The position numbers were made by a program, and so were the translations under genes. Below are positions 55,201-64,000 of a stretch of 64,000 nucleotides of DNA, in pieces. Positions within the stretch are counted from its first letter, which is position 1; each line of letters opens with the position of its first letter. The notes under the pieces are model-generated. The model made no database searches and had not been told where the DNA came from. It worked only from the letters and a program-made list of their open reading frames with translations. This DNA is from Juglans regia (lineage: Eukaryota; Streptophyta; Magnoliopsida; Fagales; Juglandaceae): contig NC_049907.1 of the NCBI RefSeq assembly GCF_001411555.2, positions 31,757,734-31,821,733 on the forward strand, in the 5' to 3' direction.

Positions 55201-56407
55201 CACAAAATTGGTGCACGGAGATTAAATTCTTTTGAATTTCAGGAACAAGAAGAACTTGATTAAGGACAAAAGTAGAAGAAGGAGTTGAGATTTTAGAAGA
55301 TCCAGTTTTGGAAATTTGCAGACCTTGCCCATTTCCGACTTGCACATTGTCTAAACCATTGTAGTCATCTTTCTTTAGATTCAGATTGACAACATCATTT
55401 GTGAGATGATGCGTGGCTCCTGTATCGGCATGCCATTCAGTCTCCCAAAGGTTGGAGGTGCCATTGTTCTGTGCTACCAGTGCATGTTTGGGCGGCATTT
55501 GTGGAACATCCTAATAAGATAGATCAAAGCGAAAATAACACTTTCTAGCGGAGTGACCAGACTTACCACAAACTTGGCAAGTGATGGGAGGTTGATCATT
55601 ATTGTGGTTGGCTGAATTATAGCCACCGCGATTGCCATGCCCCCTGCCTCGAAAGTTGCTTCGTCCATGTCGTTGAAAGGGTTGTCGCTGTGCAATATTT
55701 GCAGAGGGTTGCTGGATGGCAGGAGTGAGATGATGCCGAGAAAGGCGTGCTTCAGTGGTCAGCAAAAGGGAATAGATTTCTTTGAGTGTGACACGATCAG
55801 TGTGTGCTGATATGGAGGCCACCAAACTGTCATATTCATGGCTGAGACCTGCAAGAACATATGTTATAATATCATCATGAGTCATTGGTTGTCCGGCAAT
55901 AGCTAGTTCATCGACGAGCCTTTTTATGTAATGAAAGTAGTCGGTGGCAGATTTGCTGTCTTTCGTTGCTGTTGCGAGTTGTGTGCGAATTTGCACTATG
56001 CGCGCATGAGATCGTGATGAGAATGTGTCATCCAAAGCACTCCAAACATCCTTGGAAGTTGTATAATTGACAACTTGTGCAAGAATTGGTTCAGATAGGG
56101 AAGACATTAGGATGCTTAGAATGAGGTTGTCTTGACGAACCCATTGAGAGTAAGCAGGGTTTAGTCTTTCAGAGACAACGGCAGTTTCAGGGTGAGAAAC
56201 GGAGATGATTCTAGGTGGTCTGGGGGTGGTACCATCAACATAGCCAAATAGATCTTGTCCTTTGAAATATGGTACCATTTGTGCTTTCCATCGGAGATAA
56301 TTGTCGTGGTTGAGCTTAACTATGACAACGGAAGGCATGGAAATGACAGAAGGGGGACTGAGAGGTTGGGTTGTAGAAGTAGTATTGGAGTGATTTGAGG
56401 AAGACAT
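52300..56407 (-). pseudogene. gag-pol: copia gag-pol polyprotein, all domains present
   Basis: Start MSSSNHSNTTSTTQPL at 56407. Gag (LNHDNYLRWKAQMVPYFKGQ, UBN2-type) with knuckle CQVCGKSGHSARKC (about 55570) ends in TAA at about 55513. Protease: WHADTGATHHLTND (DTG, about 55430). Pre-integrase WHRRLGHAS. Integrase: YVWGPASI, FLDDYSKFL, IDWGGEYRRL (usual motif DNGGEY), QQNGSIERKHRHI with its Glu. RT: KARLVVKGFNQQEG, SLYGLSQAPRAWF and YVDD (about 53235). RNase H: AYFDSDWAADRDDRRS (about 52740), then fragmented down to 52300. Several stops and frame changes occur, for example near 54772, 53700, 53465 and 53180. It therefore cannot make an active polyprotein. Confidence 0.92.
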
Positions 56408-56428
56408 GCTTAGACGTTGGTCCTTTGT

Positions 56429-56444
56429 GGCTGTACTGATACCA
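56429..56444 (-). other. copia primer binding site
   Basis: Minus strand TGGTATCAGTACAGCC immediately inside the 5' LTR. The first eight bases fit the tRNA-Met primer type; the rest departs from the usual AGAGC. Confidence 0.75.
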
Positions 56445-56798
56445 TATAAGAAAGGCTTCAGAACAGAGGAGGTTGAGAATAAAGTTTTTCTCACTTGTTT
56501 TTATTTAATATACGTACTGCTTATATAGCCTAATAATTACACATGAATTCTAATGGAAACATATATTCAAACTATTGACAACTGTATATGACAAAAACAT
56601 AGGATCGTATCTTCCTCAATTTTAGGCTCCATATAAGTTGTTGTGAACTGTTGGAAATTTTGTTGCTGCATTCTCAGAGGATCTCAATATCACGATTGCT
56701 TGTTGTGATCCTTCGAGACTTTCGCCGTTGTATTCATGGGTTGATCAAGTTCTTGATCTTCATCCTTGATTTCAGTAATCAGAACTTGATTCTCTACA
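56445..56798 (-). repeat. 5' LTR of copia element, 354 bp
   Basis: Aligns with 51948-52283. Carries the extra GAAACATATATTCAAACT-like stretch. Its outer end TCTCTACA is followed by the target copy GTATC. Confidence 0.92.
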
Positions 56799-57650
56799 GT
56801 ATCTATTTTTTTGTAGAGTTTTTGAAGCTTTTTTATGAGGTCACCATGACAATATATGGAATTTTGTACCTTACATCCCATCGATTCTGTTAGCAAATAT
56901 GTAGGGTAAAAGAAGAATTAGATGACATGGTCACGGATGGTCACTATGGACTGCGGGAGATGGCATTGGTTATGAGGTAAAAGTACGACAAGTATTGGGG
57001 AGACTTTATTAGGGCTAATATTTTGTTATATGTAGCTGTCGTCCTTGACCCGAGGTTTAAGGTGGATGGCATGGTATTTGGATTGGGCCTTGCGTACGGG
57101 CAAGCATAGGCGGAGCTTATTGCGGCAAGGGTTCGGAAAATCATTTGTAGATTATTTGATGAGTTTACCGTCCTGTGAGGTGTTAATATTGCGGCACCTA
57201 CACCTACCCCCACCGGTTCAAGAAGTCGATAGTGGGAAAAGATGTATATTGGACTGGGGTGAGAGGTTTGAACAGACCCCCTTAATACAGAGTTATGTAG
57301 AGGCTCAGTCAGAGATAGACAGATACTTAGCAGCGGAGGTAATACCATTTTCACGAGACTTCTATATATTAAGTTGGTGGAAGGTGAATGCCATGAAGTA
57401 TCCCATCCTTGGAAAGATAGCCCGCAGTCTTTTGGTCATCCCTATTAGCATTGTAGCCTCAGAGTCGGCCTTTGCACATGAGGGCGTGTATTGGATTCGT
57501 TTTGGAATTCATTAGCTCCTACCACAGTGAAGGCTTTGATTTGCACGCAGAATTGAATCAAGTGAACTCCAATTCATGTTCCGGATGTTCTTGAGTATGA
57601 GGAGGCCTACATCGAGGAGGAGGGTGGTGATCAGCCTAGACCTTGTATTT
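56799..57650 (+). pseudogene. hAT transposase, C-terminal part with dimerization domain
   Basis: Continues the hAT gene after the copia. The frames include a helical stretch (KSFYEVTMTIYGILYLTSH), MVTDGHYGLREMALVMR, then VAVVLDPRFKV. The hAT dimerization region reads SEIDRYLAAEVIPFSRDFYILSWW, NAMKYPILGKIARSLLVIPIS and VASESAFAHEGV (57300-57480); in relatives this is followed by RVLDPFRSSL, here found in a shifted frame. TQNW and a DVLEYEEAYIEEE acidic tail follow to about 57640. At least four frame changes and stops. This domain holds transposase subunits together. Confidence 0.88.
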
Positions 57651-58767
57651 ATTTTAATTTCATTTTCTAATTTCTTATTAATTTATTTCTTTGCATTTAA
57701 TTGGTATTCATTAATTTTATTTCAAATTTTATTGTTATAGTAATACATGAGACGGCGTCTACGGCTACCTCCGATGCAGTATGACATTGTATTGGATCCA
57801 CCATTGCCATGGTTTGTACAATTTGTCTTTTATTTGTTTTTTGCATTTATAATTTTATATCATATTTTAGTATCTAATTATTTTGCTTGTTTTTATTTTA
57901 GCTTTTATATTCTCAATATACAATTATACATATGCCGAATCCTAATGACCAATTTATGCTCATCTGCCTCATCTTCATCTCAAGTTCCAATTGCCCAATC
58001 CCAATCCCATCTTTGTTAATGGTTAGAACTTTTAATATTTTGTATTTTAATTTTTTTAATTTTTGTTTCATTTTATAAATTTATAATTCTAGTTTGTTTT
58101 ATTTTTAACTTATTAATATTTCATGTTTTATAACTTATTAACGTTTATGATCTTCATTTTCAGTCTCACAGCAGTCAACACAACTCACCACTAAGTGAAC
58201 TCACCGCCACAACGTCATCCCAAATTGATTAAATTGAAAAGTTATGAGTTATAATTGTTAATTTACAATTAAGTGTAATGTTGCTACAATAGTTAATAGT
58301 ACAATTTGTAATATTTAATATTTTTAGAGGAGTTTGTAATATTGTAATAATTTAAGTTTATTAATTCTCTTAGAGTCTTAATTTGTATAATTGTAAATTG
58401 TAATTTGTAATAATTTAGTGTCTTAGTGATGATTATTACTTAATTAGTTAATAGTTAAAATTTAGTATATAGTTAATAGTTCTCTCTATATATATGTCTA
58501 TATTTTTTTAATTTTTAAATATATTTATTTTTTTAGTTAAATTCTGGGCCCAAAAATAGATTCTAGGCCATTTAGGGCCCAGTAGGAGGGCGGGGGTGGG
58601 GGCGAACGGATGGGGCTCCACCCCCGCACCCCGGCGAACGGACGGGGTACCCCGCCCCCGCATGAGAGGGGATGGGGTACGGGAAAATTTTTGAATTCCC
58701 CGCCCATGCGAGGGCGGGGGGCGAGGGAGGGGTGGCCCTGCCCCGTAGGGGGCGGGTAGCATCCCTA
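57651..58767 (+). other. hAT 3' region and GC-rich end
   Basis: AT-rich 3' UTR-like sequence to 58550, then about 210 bp extremely rich in GGGGC/GCCCC up to the terminal CATCCCTA. The left end (40960-41100) has the same character, so the GC-rich ends are probable transposase-binding regions. Frames at 58508-58783 are composition effects. Confidence 0.65.
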
Positions 58768-59270
58768 ACCCCAACCATCGCATTTCCTCTCTCTACTGAC
58801 TCGTGTCATTATTGGTATGGAAAATATGAGGGTGCGCGTCAAAATATACATTTTAAATATGCAGACTAATTAACATTTTAACTATTTTTTAAATATGCTT
58901 AATTATTAAAAAAAATTAACTAATAATAATTTTTTTAATCATTCAAAAAATAAAATATATGAATTGACACATTTAATAGATATATTTGAAACTCATATTA
59001 ACATTTTCTTATTTGCATACGTTTTGGATTGCATCTTCTGAAAATATGTTCTGCAGATCTTTTCTCTAAATATTTGTTGGGTGCTAATGTTTTTATTAGA
59101 CTATAATTACGAGATCATGAATTATAATTTGTTAAAACTGAATTTTATGTATCTTTTGGTATTTAATATGATGCCCTGAGCTTTGAAGTACATATAAGGT
59201 AAGGAAAAAAAAAGTACATATAAGTATATTGGCATAAACAATGTCTGAAATAAGGAATGAGATTGCAACA
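58768..59270. other. right flank of the hAT, dispersed repeat
   Basis: Starts with the target copy ACCCCAAC. TTCCTCTCTCTACTGACT (58791) and CATACGTTTTGGATTGCAT (59016) recur at about 63804 and 63829, where they lie nearly adjacent, so this copy has about 200 extra AT-rich bases between them. No gene. Confidence 0.6.
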
Positions 59271-59906
59271 TTTATACCCCCTAGAGAGAGAACCACTACC
59301 TTCTCTCTAAAAACACTCTAATCCTGAACCTAATCTTGAGGGAGGGGGGAGGAGCCCCCCTCACCTCCTTCTTGCCCATATTTTCAATCATTTCCTCTCT
59401 TTTGTCAGTCTGTATTTTGTTTTTTTTTGTTTTTTTTTTTTTTGTGTATTGTTCTAGGTCTAATAATGGAGTAACACTACTCTAGGATTCTGATCCCTGT
59501 CCGGCGTGCTCCCCATCCCACAGTGGAAAACGGCTGCTGGAGAACACAGATCTGGAACCAACCCACGACGTTAGTTTGGTCTGAGTAGATCGGAGAAATG
59601 GCATGGCCTGCTTGCACGTCCTTTGTTTCGGCCTTGGCAAATCTGAGTCGCCTGGAAAGGGTGGGCGTTAACATGGGGTGGGTGAGCTAGGCGAGATGGA
59701 GGGGGGCATAACAGTGGTGGAGGTGGGCGATAGGGTGCTCATGCTCATGCAAGAGAGACGGTGGTCGTGGTGGAGGCAAGCGAGCTAGACGGTGGAGGGA
59801 GAACTCAAAGCCAGTGGAGGAGGGGACCATGGGCGAAAGCAAAGCACAAGAAAGCAGCAGAAGAAAAAAGGAAAAAAGAAAAAAGAGAAAGGAAGAAGAA
59901 GGGGGC
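59271..59906. other. unassigned stretch, purine tract at end
   Basis: Contains CTAGAGAGAGAACC...TTCTCTCTAAAAACAC (59281-59312), a T-rich run at 59416-59444 and a G-rich region 59690-59830. It ends in a purine-only run GGAAGAAGAAGGGGG (59891-59905) next to an LTR start, consistent with a polypurine tract on the plus strand. No coding homology seen. Confidence 0.45.
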
Positions 59907-62070
59907 TGTAATACCCAGCTCCTTCTTATGTACGCTTCTCTCTTTCTGACGTATGTTTCGTCTTGATGACGTAAGCAAATCCTGAAGCCAGAGATTATGT
60001 GATCATCTGTCTTTCTCACTAGCGACTGCGAGCCGCGTCATGCGTGCCGAACCATGATGGCGTGTCTCGAAAGATATCGTGTGACTTCTAGGGCACGCCC
60101 AGTGTTTTAAATATGCTGGAAATATTTATAAGGAGTATTTCCATCATTATTGAATTAATATTTGATCTTAAATACTACAATCATAATATTATTGAAGAGC
60201 TCTAAAAATATTATAATTGCCGAAAATTATTTTAATATTATTATTAAAATGATTTCAATTATTTAAGATATTATGGGATTTAAATTATGTTGAGAACTTT
60301 TATTAATTAAATGGTTTAACCCTTTTAAATATGTTAAGTGAGACTTCATCATTTTATTAATGATGAAGAATACTATTTTATAAACTAAAGTTAGTTTAAA
60401 ATAATATCTACCTTAATTCCTCTAAATGCTTTTAATTAAGTTAACGTTTTACGTATCTTCAAATCAGTATTTCAATTCTTCGTCGTTAGATCGTCGTGTA
60501 GATCCCTAGATGAAAGGACTGGGTTAAATACCCAGACCCCTCTCTTTTCCCTCTCATTTTTCCCGTAACCCTCTCTCTCCTCCCTCTCTCCTTCGGCGTA
60601 CGCAGTACGCAGACCACCCACGCCGAACGGCTTAAGGCCTCAGCCCGGCGCCGCCATGCGTCGCCAGGCCACACCGCCGACACCACCGGCTGCTCCTCAC
60701 GTCGGTGAGCTCAGCCATGCCAACCCCATCCCCTCACGCTCCCTCTTCCTCTCCCTTCAAAGTGTGAAGCCCGAATGGGCTTAGTACGCGTAGCGCCGCC
60801 GTGCGCCGCCGTGCGCCGCCCTCCGACGCCACCACTCCCTCGGCAGCTTCCTCTACCACCGGCCACCACTCCCCAGTGAGCTTGGCCTCAGTTATGCAGC
60901 CACCTCCCCTCCATCGCACACACGCACGCACAAGGAGACCCACGCACGGCTTCACCGTGCGCGACCCCTAGCGCCGCCGTGCGCAGCACCCACGGCCACC
61001 TAGCAACACCATGGCTCCTCCTCGAGCTCCTCCACATGACCCATGGCCAGAAACCCCCTCCTTTACCTCACGGGTTCCCCTCTCAAGCACGCACGGGTTG
61101 CACGCCGTGCACCACCGTGCACCGCCACCCACGGCTGGTAACCACCACCATCAGCCTCCTCAGGCCGCCACCAAGCCAACCCGACCTCCATTGGCCCCAA
61201 TCTGCCACCCACGAGAGCACACTCTCTATCACTCTCCCACGGCTTCTCCTCCACGGAATGGCTAGATCCGCCACCGTGAGCCACCGTGGGGCCACCTCGA
61301 CGCCACCACGAGATTCACCACACCTCCTTTAGCCAAGCCCTAGGTCTAAACCATCACTTTATGTGATGGGTAATCACTGCACGTGATGGACAGTCACTGC
61401 GTGTGATTGACCGCCACTGTACATGGCTAGATTCGCCATGTTATGCCCCTTGCCATCATCGCAAGGCCATCACGAGCCTTTCCAAGACCACACCTAGCTA
61501 TCCAAACGCCTAAACAGTCACCGTACGTGAGTTAGCCACCACGTAAGACTCCTCCGACATCATCGGCTATGACGATCAGCGAGCAACGCATGGGTTATCC
61601 CGTCGATGGTATAACCCTCTATCCCTCATAATTATGTTAGATATTGATTAGTTGACTAGGTTGTGGACTGTGCTGTTAGTATTTGTGGAGTTGTGGCATT
61701 GTGATGAAGTGTTGGGCATTCTGTGTAGTGAAGTGTTGGGCTTACCTGTGTTGTATGGAGGTGCATTGTGCCGTGTAGTGTACTGTGATGTGTTGGGCAT
61801 AATTGGGAAGAGTGTTGTGTAGTGTAATTGGGAAATATGTGCTGTAATGGTGGCATGGTGTATGTGGAATGGATACGGTGCACACTGAGTGTACTCTGTG
61901 TGCATGTGGCATGTTGTATATGTAGGGAATACAAATGGAATGTACTCCCTGTGATGGTGAGATGCACCATATGGCGGGTACGCCATAATGGTGACATACC
62001 GTGATGTGTATGAAGGGAGTATACGATGGGTGTACTCTGTGTGGGGTATAGTATATGTGAGGAGTACACG
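59907..62070 (+). repeat. Ty3/gypsy LTR (probably 3' LTR), TGTAATACCC type
   Basis: Starts TGTAATACCCAGC right after a purine run, the usual layout for Tekay/Del-like 3' LTRs on the plus strand. It contains a CpG- and CC-rich block (60530-61340), short repeats TCACT(G)CACGTGATGG at 61350-61420, TATAACCCTCTATCCCTC at 61611 and a GT-rich irregular repeat block (61650-62060). The right end is lost against LINE C at about 62070. No internal region of this element is recognised. Confidence 0.55.
61650..62065. repeat. GTGTAGTG / GTGTTGGGCA irregular repeats
   Basis: Repeated variants of GTGATGTGTTGGGCAT, GTGTAGTGTA and GGAGTACAC... over about 400 bp within the LTR. Overlapping His/Thr-rich frames on the minus strand are translations of it. 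Confidence 0.7.
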
Positions 62071-62074
62071 TGGA

Positions 62075-63069
62075 AGCAGTTACGTTCATAGCAGTTGAAG
62101 CAGTTTCTTGGGTAGAAGCAGTTACACTCTGAGAATCCTCACCAACCTTCAGTTCCAACTCCTTCATTTCCACAACTGATTCGGCAGTAATTTTCAAAGT
62201 AGTTGAAGCAGTTGCTGTAGCCTGAGCGGTTTCTTTCCGAGAAGCTTCACCATCCTCCTCCATCAGCATCTCCCTATCACCACCCTCCCCTTGAACCCTA
62301 GTCTTCTATAATGCCGACATTTGCTTTTCCCCAGAAGAAAATGCAGGAACTGACTTTGGAAAGTGCTTTGCTTGGTTTGATCCCCCGAAGGAACGTGCAT
62401 TATACCCACCTGCCCGAAGCCACATTCCATATGGTAAAGCATCCATACCAGATAACTTGGAAGTATATGTCACAGTAGTACATTCCTTCTCCCCATGTCC
62501 CAAACAACCACATAGATAACAAAAATTCGGGAGTCTTTCATCAGAAAATCAAACCCAAACGGGTTCACCACCGCCAATTGAGAACATGGAACCCCTTAGC
62601 AGTGGCTTAGATATCTGCAAGTTTACACGAACTCATAGAAATTCTCCCCATGCAATTGCACCTTCATCCACATCCACTTCCTCGACAACCCCAATTTTCT
62701 CCCACAGTAATCGATCAACATATTCATTTCTCGCCATCAAAGGAAAATCATGAAGCCTCACCCAAAAAGATGCCGAAGTTAATTGAATTTGCTTTACTTG
62801 TGTTCTGCCATCAACATCTTTGAATAAAACCAAGTGTTTGTCAAAAGACCAAGGGCCCTCCCGAATAACCTTCACCTTATCCCTCCTATCATCGAACTCA
62901 ACAAACGTGAGAGTAGAACTTAAATCACGAAATCTCACCCCTTCATAATCAAACACTTATCACCACCAATAATAGAATCCTGCAATTGTTCAGGCGCCAC
63001 CACAATCTCCTCACTTTCCTTTTCAGTCAACGAAAGACGTTGGTAAAGATCCTGAATAGAATCATCCAT
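62075..63069 (-). pseudogene. LINE C ORF1, DUF4283 and zinc knuckle protein
   Basis: Minus strand, start MDDSIQDLYQRLSLTEKE at 63069. After GGDKCLIMKG one base is lost, then the DUF4283 domain goes on (RFRDLSSTLTFVEFDDRRD, VIREGPWSFDKHLVLFKD, SFWVRLHDFPLMARNEY). Then two in-frame TGA (in GEFL-stop-VRVNL and VWV-stop-FSDERLP), both where Arg would fit, so probably CGA to TGA. Zinc knuckle CYLCGCLGHGEKEC at about 62530-62490. The C-terminus is Thr/Ala/Glu-rich (QATATASTTLK). Different family from LINE B: different N-terminus and knuckle. No ORF2 follows, so it is a fragment. Confidence 0.85.
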
Positions 63070-63867
63070 TATCTCAAACCGAGCAAAACAGATTTTGATG
63101 AAAATCCGAACACTACACAAGCACGGCAGTAAAATCGCCTCTATGTAGGAAGCCTAGAGAGACTTAATATAATTTTTAATTTAAGATTTAAATAAATAAA
63201 ATAATTTATTCTATTTTATGTATAAATTTTAAAAAATTATTATAATTAAATAAAATGAAACCAGATTATTTATGATCTTAAACGTTATGAACTATTTTTC
63301 ATATCGAATGACGTGAATCAGCCTTACATCTCTAGCCGTTAGGACTCAGAACATGCTTTATTTCAATCCCATTACTACGACTTTAGCTTTATTTCATTTG
63401 GAAAAAGATTATTCTGCCGCCCCATTTGTACTGTTCTATTTGACTGTTTGTTGAATTTCTTTTTATTTAAGAAAATAATTTTAAATATATTGATATATTT
63501 TATTATTTTTAAAATATTAAAATATATTAAAAAAATGTAAAAAAATAAAAGACCGGTAACTTTTAGCGGATTATTCTGATGCCAGAGTAACCCGACTCTT
63601 TCATTTTAGCTCTATGTTTCTTACCTTTCGGTGTCAGCCTTTCCCCACCTAAAAGAACACAGCTCCTCCAAATGCTAAAAACACAGCTCCATTTTTGCAT
63701 GGACATATCTCCTAATGAATGCATCGACTCATGCCCCAACTCTCCTTATGTGTAGATTTAACTGCCGCCCCACCGTTGCGACAGTGAGCTCAGCGAAGGT
63801 GTTTTCCTCTCTCTACTGACTAATAGCATACGTTTTGGATTAATGCATGTTCTGAAAATATAGAGGG
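63070..63867. repeat. dispersed repeat related to the hAT flanks
   Basis: 63280-63400 (ATGAACTATTTTT...GAATCAGC...TTTATTTCATTT) resembles 39120-39220; 63595-63660 (TTTCATTTTAGCTCTATG...GTGTCAGCCTTTCCC) resembles 39329-39400; 63804-63860 resembles 58791-59040. Order is kept. No gene. Confidence 0.6.
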
Positions 63868-64000
63868 CATCAAAGCCATTCCAATAAGCTTAGGGGAGAG
63901 AGAAGACAAATTAATATGGCAGTTTACTCCTAATGGCATCTACACAGTTAAAAGTGGATATCATCTCAGTAAAGAAATGGAAAGAGAGCTAGGAGGGGAA
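63868..64000 (+). pseudogene. LINE ORF2 fragment, region before zf-RVT
   Basis: The plus frame reads EGIKAIPISLGREDKLIWQF, TPNGIYTVKSGYHLSKEMERE to the window end: the AIPIS...DKLIW...NGxYTVKSGY motif that precedes the zf-RVT domain in plant LINE ORF2. Open over 44 codons and cut by the window edge. It begins abruptly after CTGAAAATATAG, a 5'-truncated insertion into the dispersed repeat. Confidence 0.82.

Larger units (their letters stand above)
51948..56798 (-). mobile_element. Ty1/copia retrotransposon, full length, decayed
   Basis: 4851 bp with two LTRs (51948-52283 and 56445-56798), primer site, gag, protease, integrase, RT, RNase H and polypurine tract in copia order on the minus strand, and a 5-bp duplication GTATC. 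The two LTRs differ at roughly 20 positions by eye, mostly transitions, plus one 18-base length difference, so the insertion is not recent. It interrupts the hAT transposase between the core and the C-terminal domain. Confidence 0.95.
40960..58767 (+). mobile_element. hAT transposon hosting Harbinger and copia insertions
   Basis: Ends TAGGGGTGGGC... (40960) and ...GCATCCCTA (58767; inward TAGGGATGC), flanked by an exact 8-bp duplication ACCCCAAC at 40952-40959 and 58768-58775. The total span is 17808 bp, of which 8467 belongs to the Harbinger with its TAA copy and 4856 to the copia with its GTATC copy, leaving about 4485 bp of hAT. Inside: GC-rich ends with GGGGC motifs, a leader exon and intron, a BED finger, a transposase core and a C-terminal dimerization region. 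The transposase has stops and frameshifts, so it is not autonomous now. Confidence 0.95.

Noticed and set aside
51948..56798. Endogenous pararetrovirus or other viral insertion
   Set aside because: LTRs, PBS, PPT, 5-bp target copies and the protease-integrase-RT-RNase H order fit a Ty1/copia retrotransposon. No movement or coat-protein-like region is seen here or elsewhere in the window.
58508..58783. Pro/Arg/Gly-rich protein on the minus strand
   Set aside because: It lies in the GC-rich terminal region of the hAT element and spans its exact end and target duplication.
60486..61332. Overlapping Arg/Pro/Ala-rich frames on both strands
   Set aside because: They come from a GC-rich LTR block with few stops by composition. 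No domain, frames on both strands, and an LTR start lies just upstream.

Overview
The window is repeat-dominated nuclear DNA of a flowering plant. It holds remnants of at least five LTR retrotransposons, five LINE copies and several DNA transposons. Several lineages are plant-specific: Athila/Tat-like Ty3/gypsy with a tRNA-Asp primer site, Tekay/Del-like gypsy LTRs, PIF/Harbinger with a Myb-like partner gene, and hAT with a BED finger. A MITE family with repeated GAGATGAG near its ends reminds me of repeats common in Fagales (walnut, hickory, oak), so a woody eudicot of that order is my guess, at low confidence. I see no host gene that I can support.

Left third (1-22.2 kb). An Athila/Tat-like gypsy element on the minus strand (1-2105) is inserted in the 3' LTR of a chromovirus-type gypsy element, also minus (2106-6332). 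Its 5' LTR, decayed primer site, gag, damaged pol and polypurine tract are all visible. A decayed L1-type LINE follows (6.95-11.6 kb, plus), then a CACTA-like non-autonomous element (12.47-13.21 kb), a 3'-deleted copia element (14.4-16.94 kb, minus), a MITE (17.63-17.97 kb) and a large non-coding gypsy derivative (18.7-22.1 kb, minus) whose LTR carries a 30-bp tandem array.

Middle (22.2-40.9 kb). A second LINE (22.15-28.16 kb, plus) keeps an open ORF1 and long ORF2 blocks, but ORF2 has a 479-bp tandem duplication. It abuts a second, gag-deleted copy of the chromovirus (28.2-30.5 kb, minus). That in turn abuts a deleted Athila/Tat-like element on the plus strand (30.5-34.6 kb). Next come a gypsy protease scrap, a long LTR-like tract, a LINE RNase H tail (37.2 kb) and a small hAT element with GGTCC arrays and an intact 8-bp target duplication (38.3-39.06 kb).

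Right third (40.96-64 kb). This is the best-resolved part. A hAT transposon (40960-58767, target duplication ACCCCAAC) was hit twice: by an 8.46-kb PIF/Harbinger element (42630-51093, TAA) and by a copia element (51948-56798, GTATC). Without the two insertions the hAT element would be about 4.5 kb, and its transposase frame is continuous across the Harbinger site. The Harbinger element carries the usual Myb-like gene and DDE transposase, plus a third, opposite-strand gene for a small GRF zinc-finger protein with a predicted membrane segment. Each of the three genes is broken by exactly one in-frame TGA. Beyond the hAT lie a gypsy LTR (59.9-62.07 kb), a LINE ORF1 remnant (62.08-63.07 kb, minus) and the start of a LINE ORF2 fragment at the window edge. 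A dispersed or duplicated sequence flanks the hAT on both sides and recurs at 63.28-63.87 kb.

Most genes here are dead transposon genes. Decay is mainly by premature TGA/TAG/TAA, small frameshifts and internal deletions, which fits methylated, silenced repeats.
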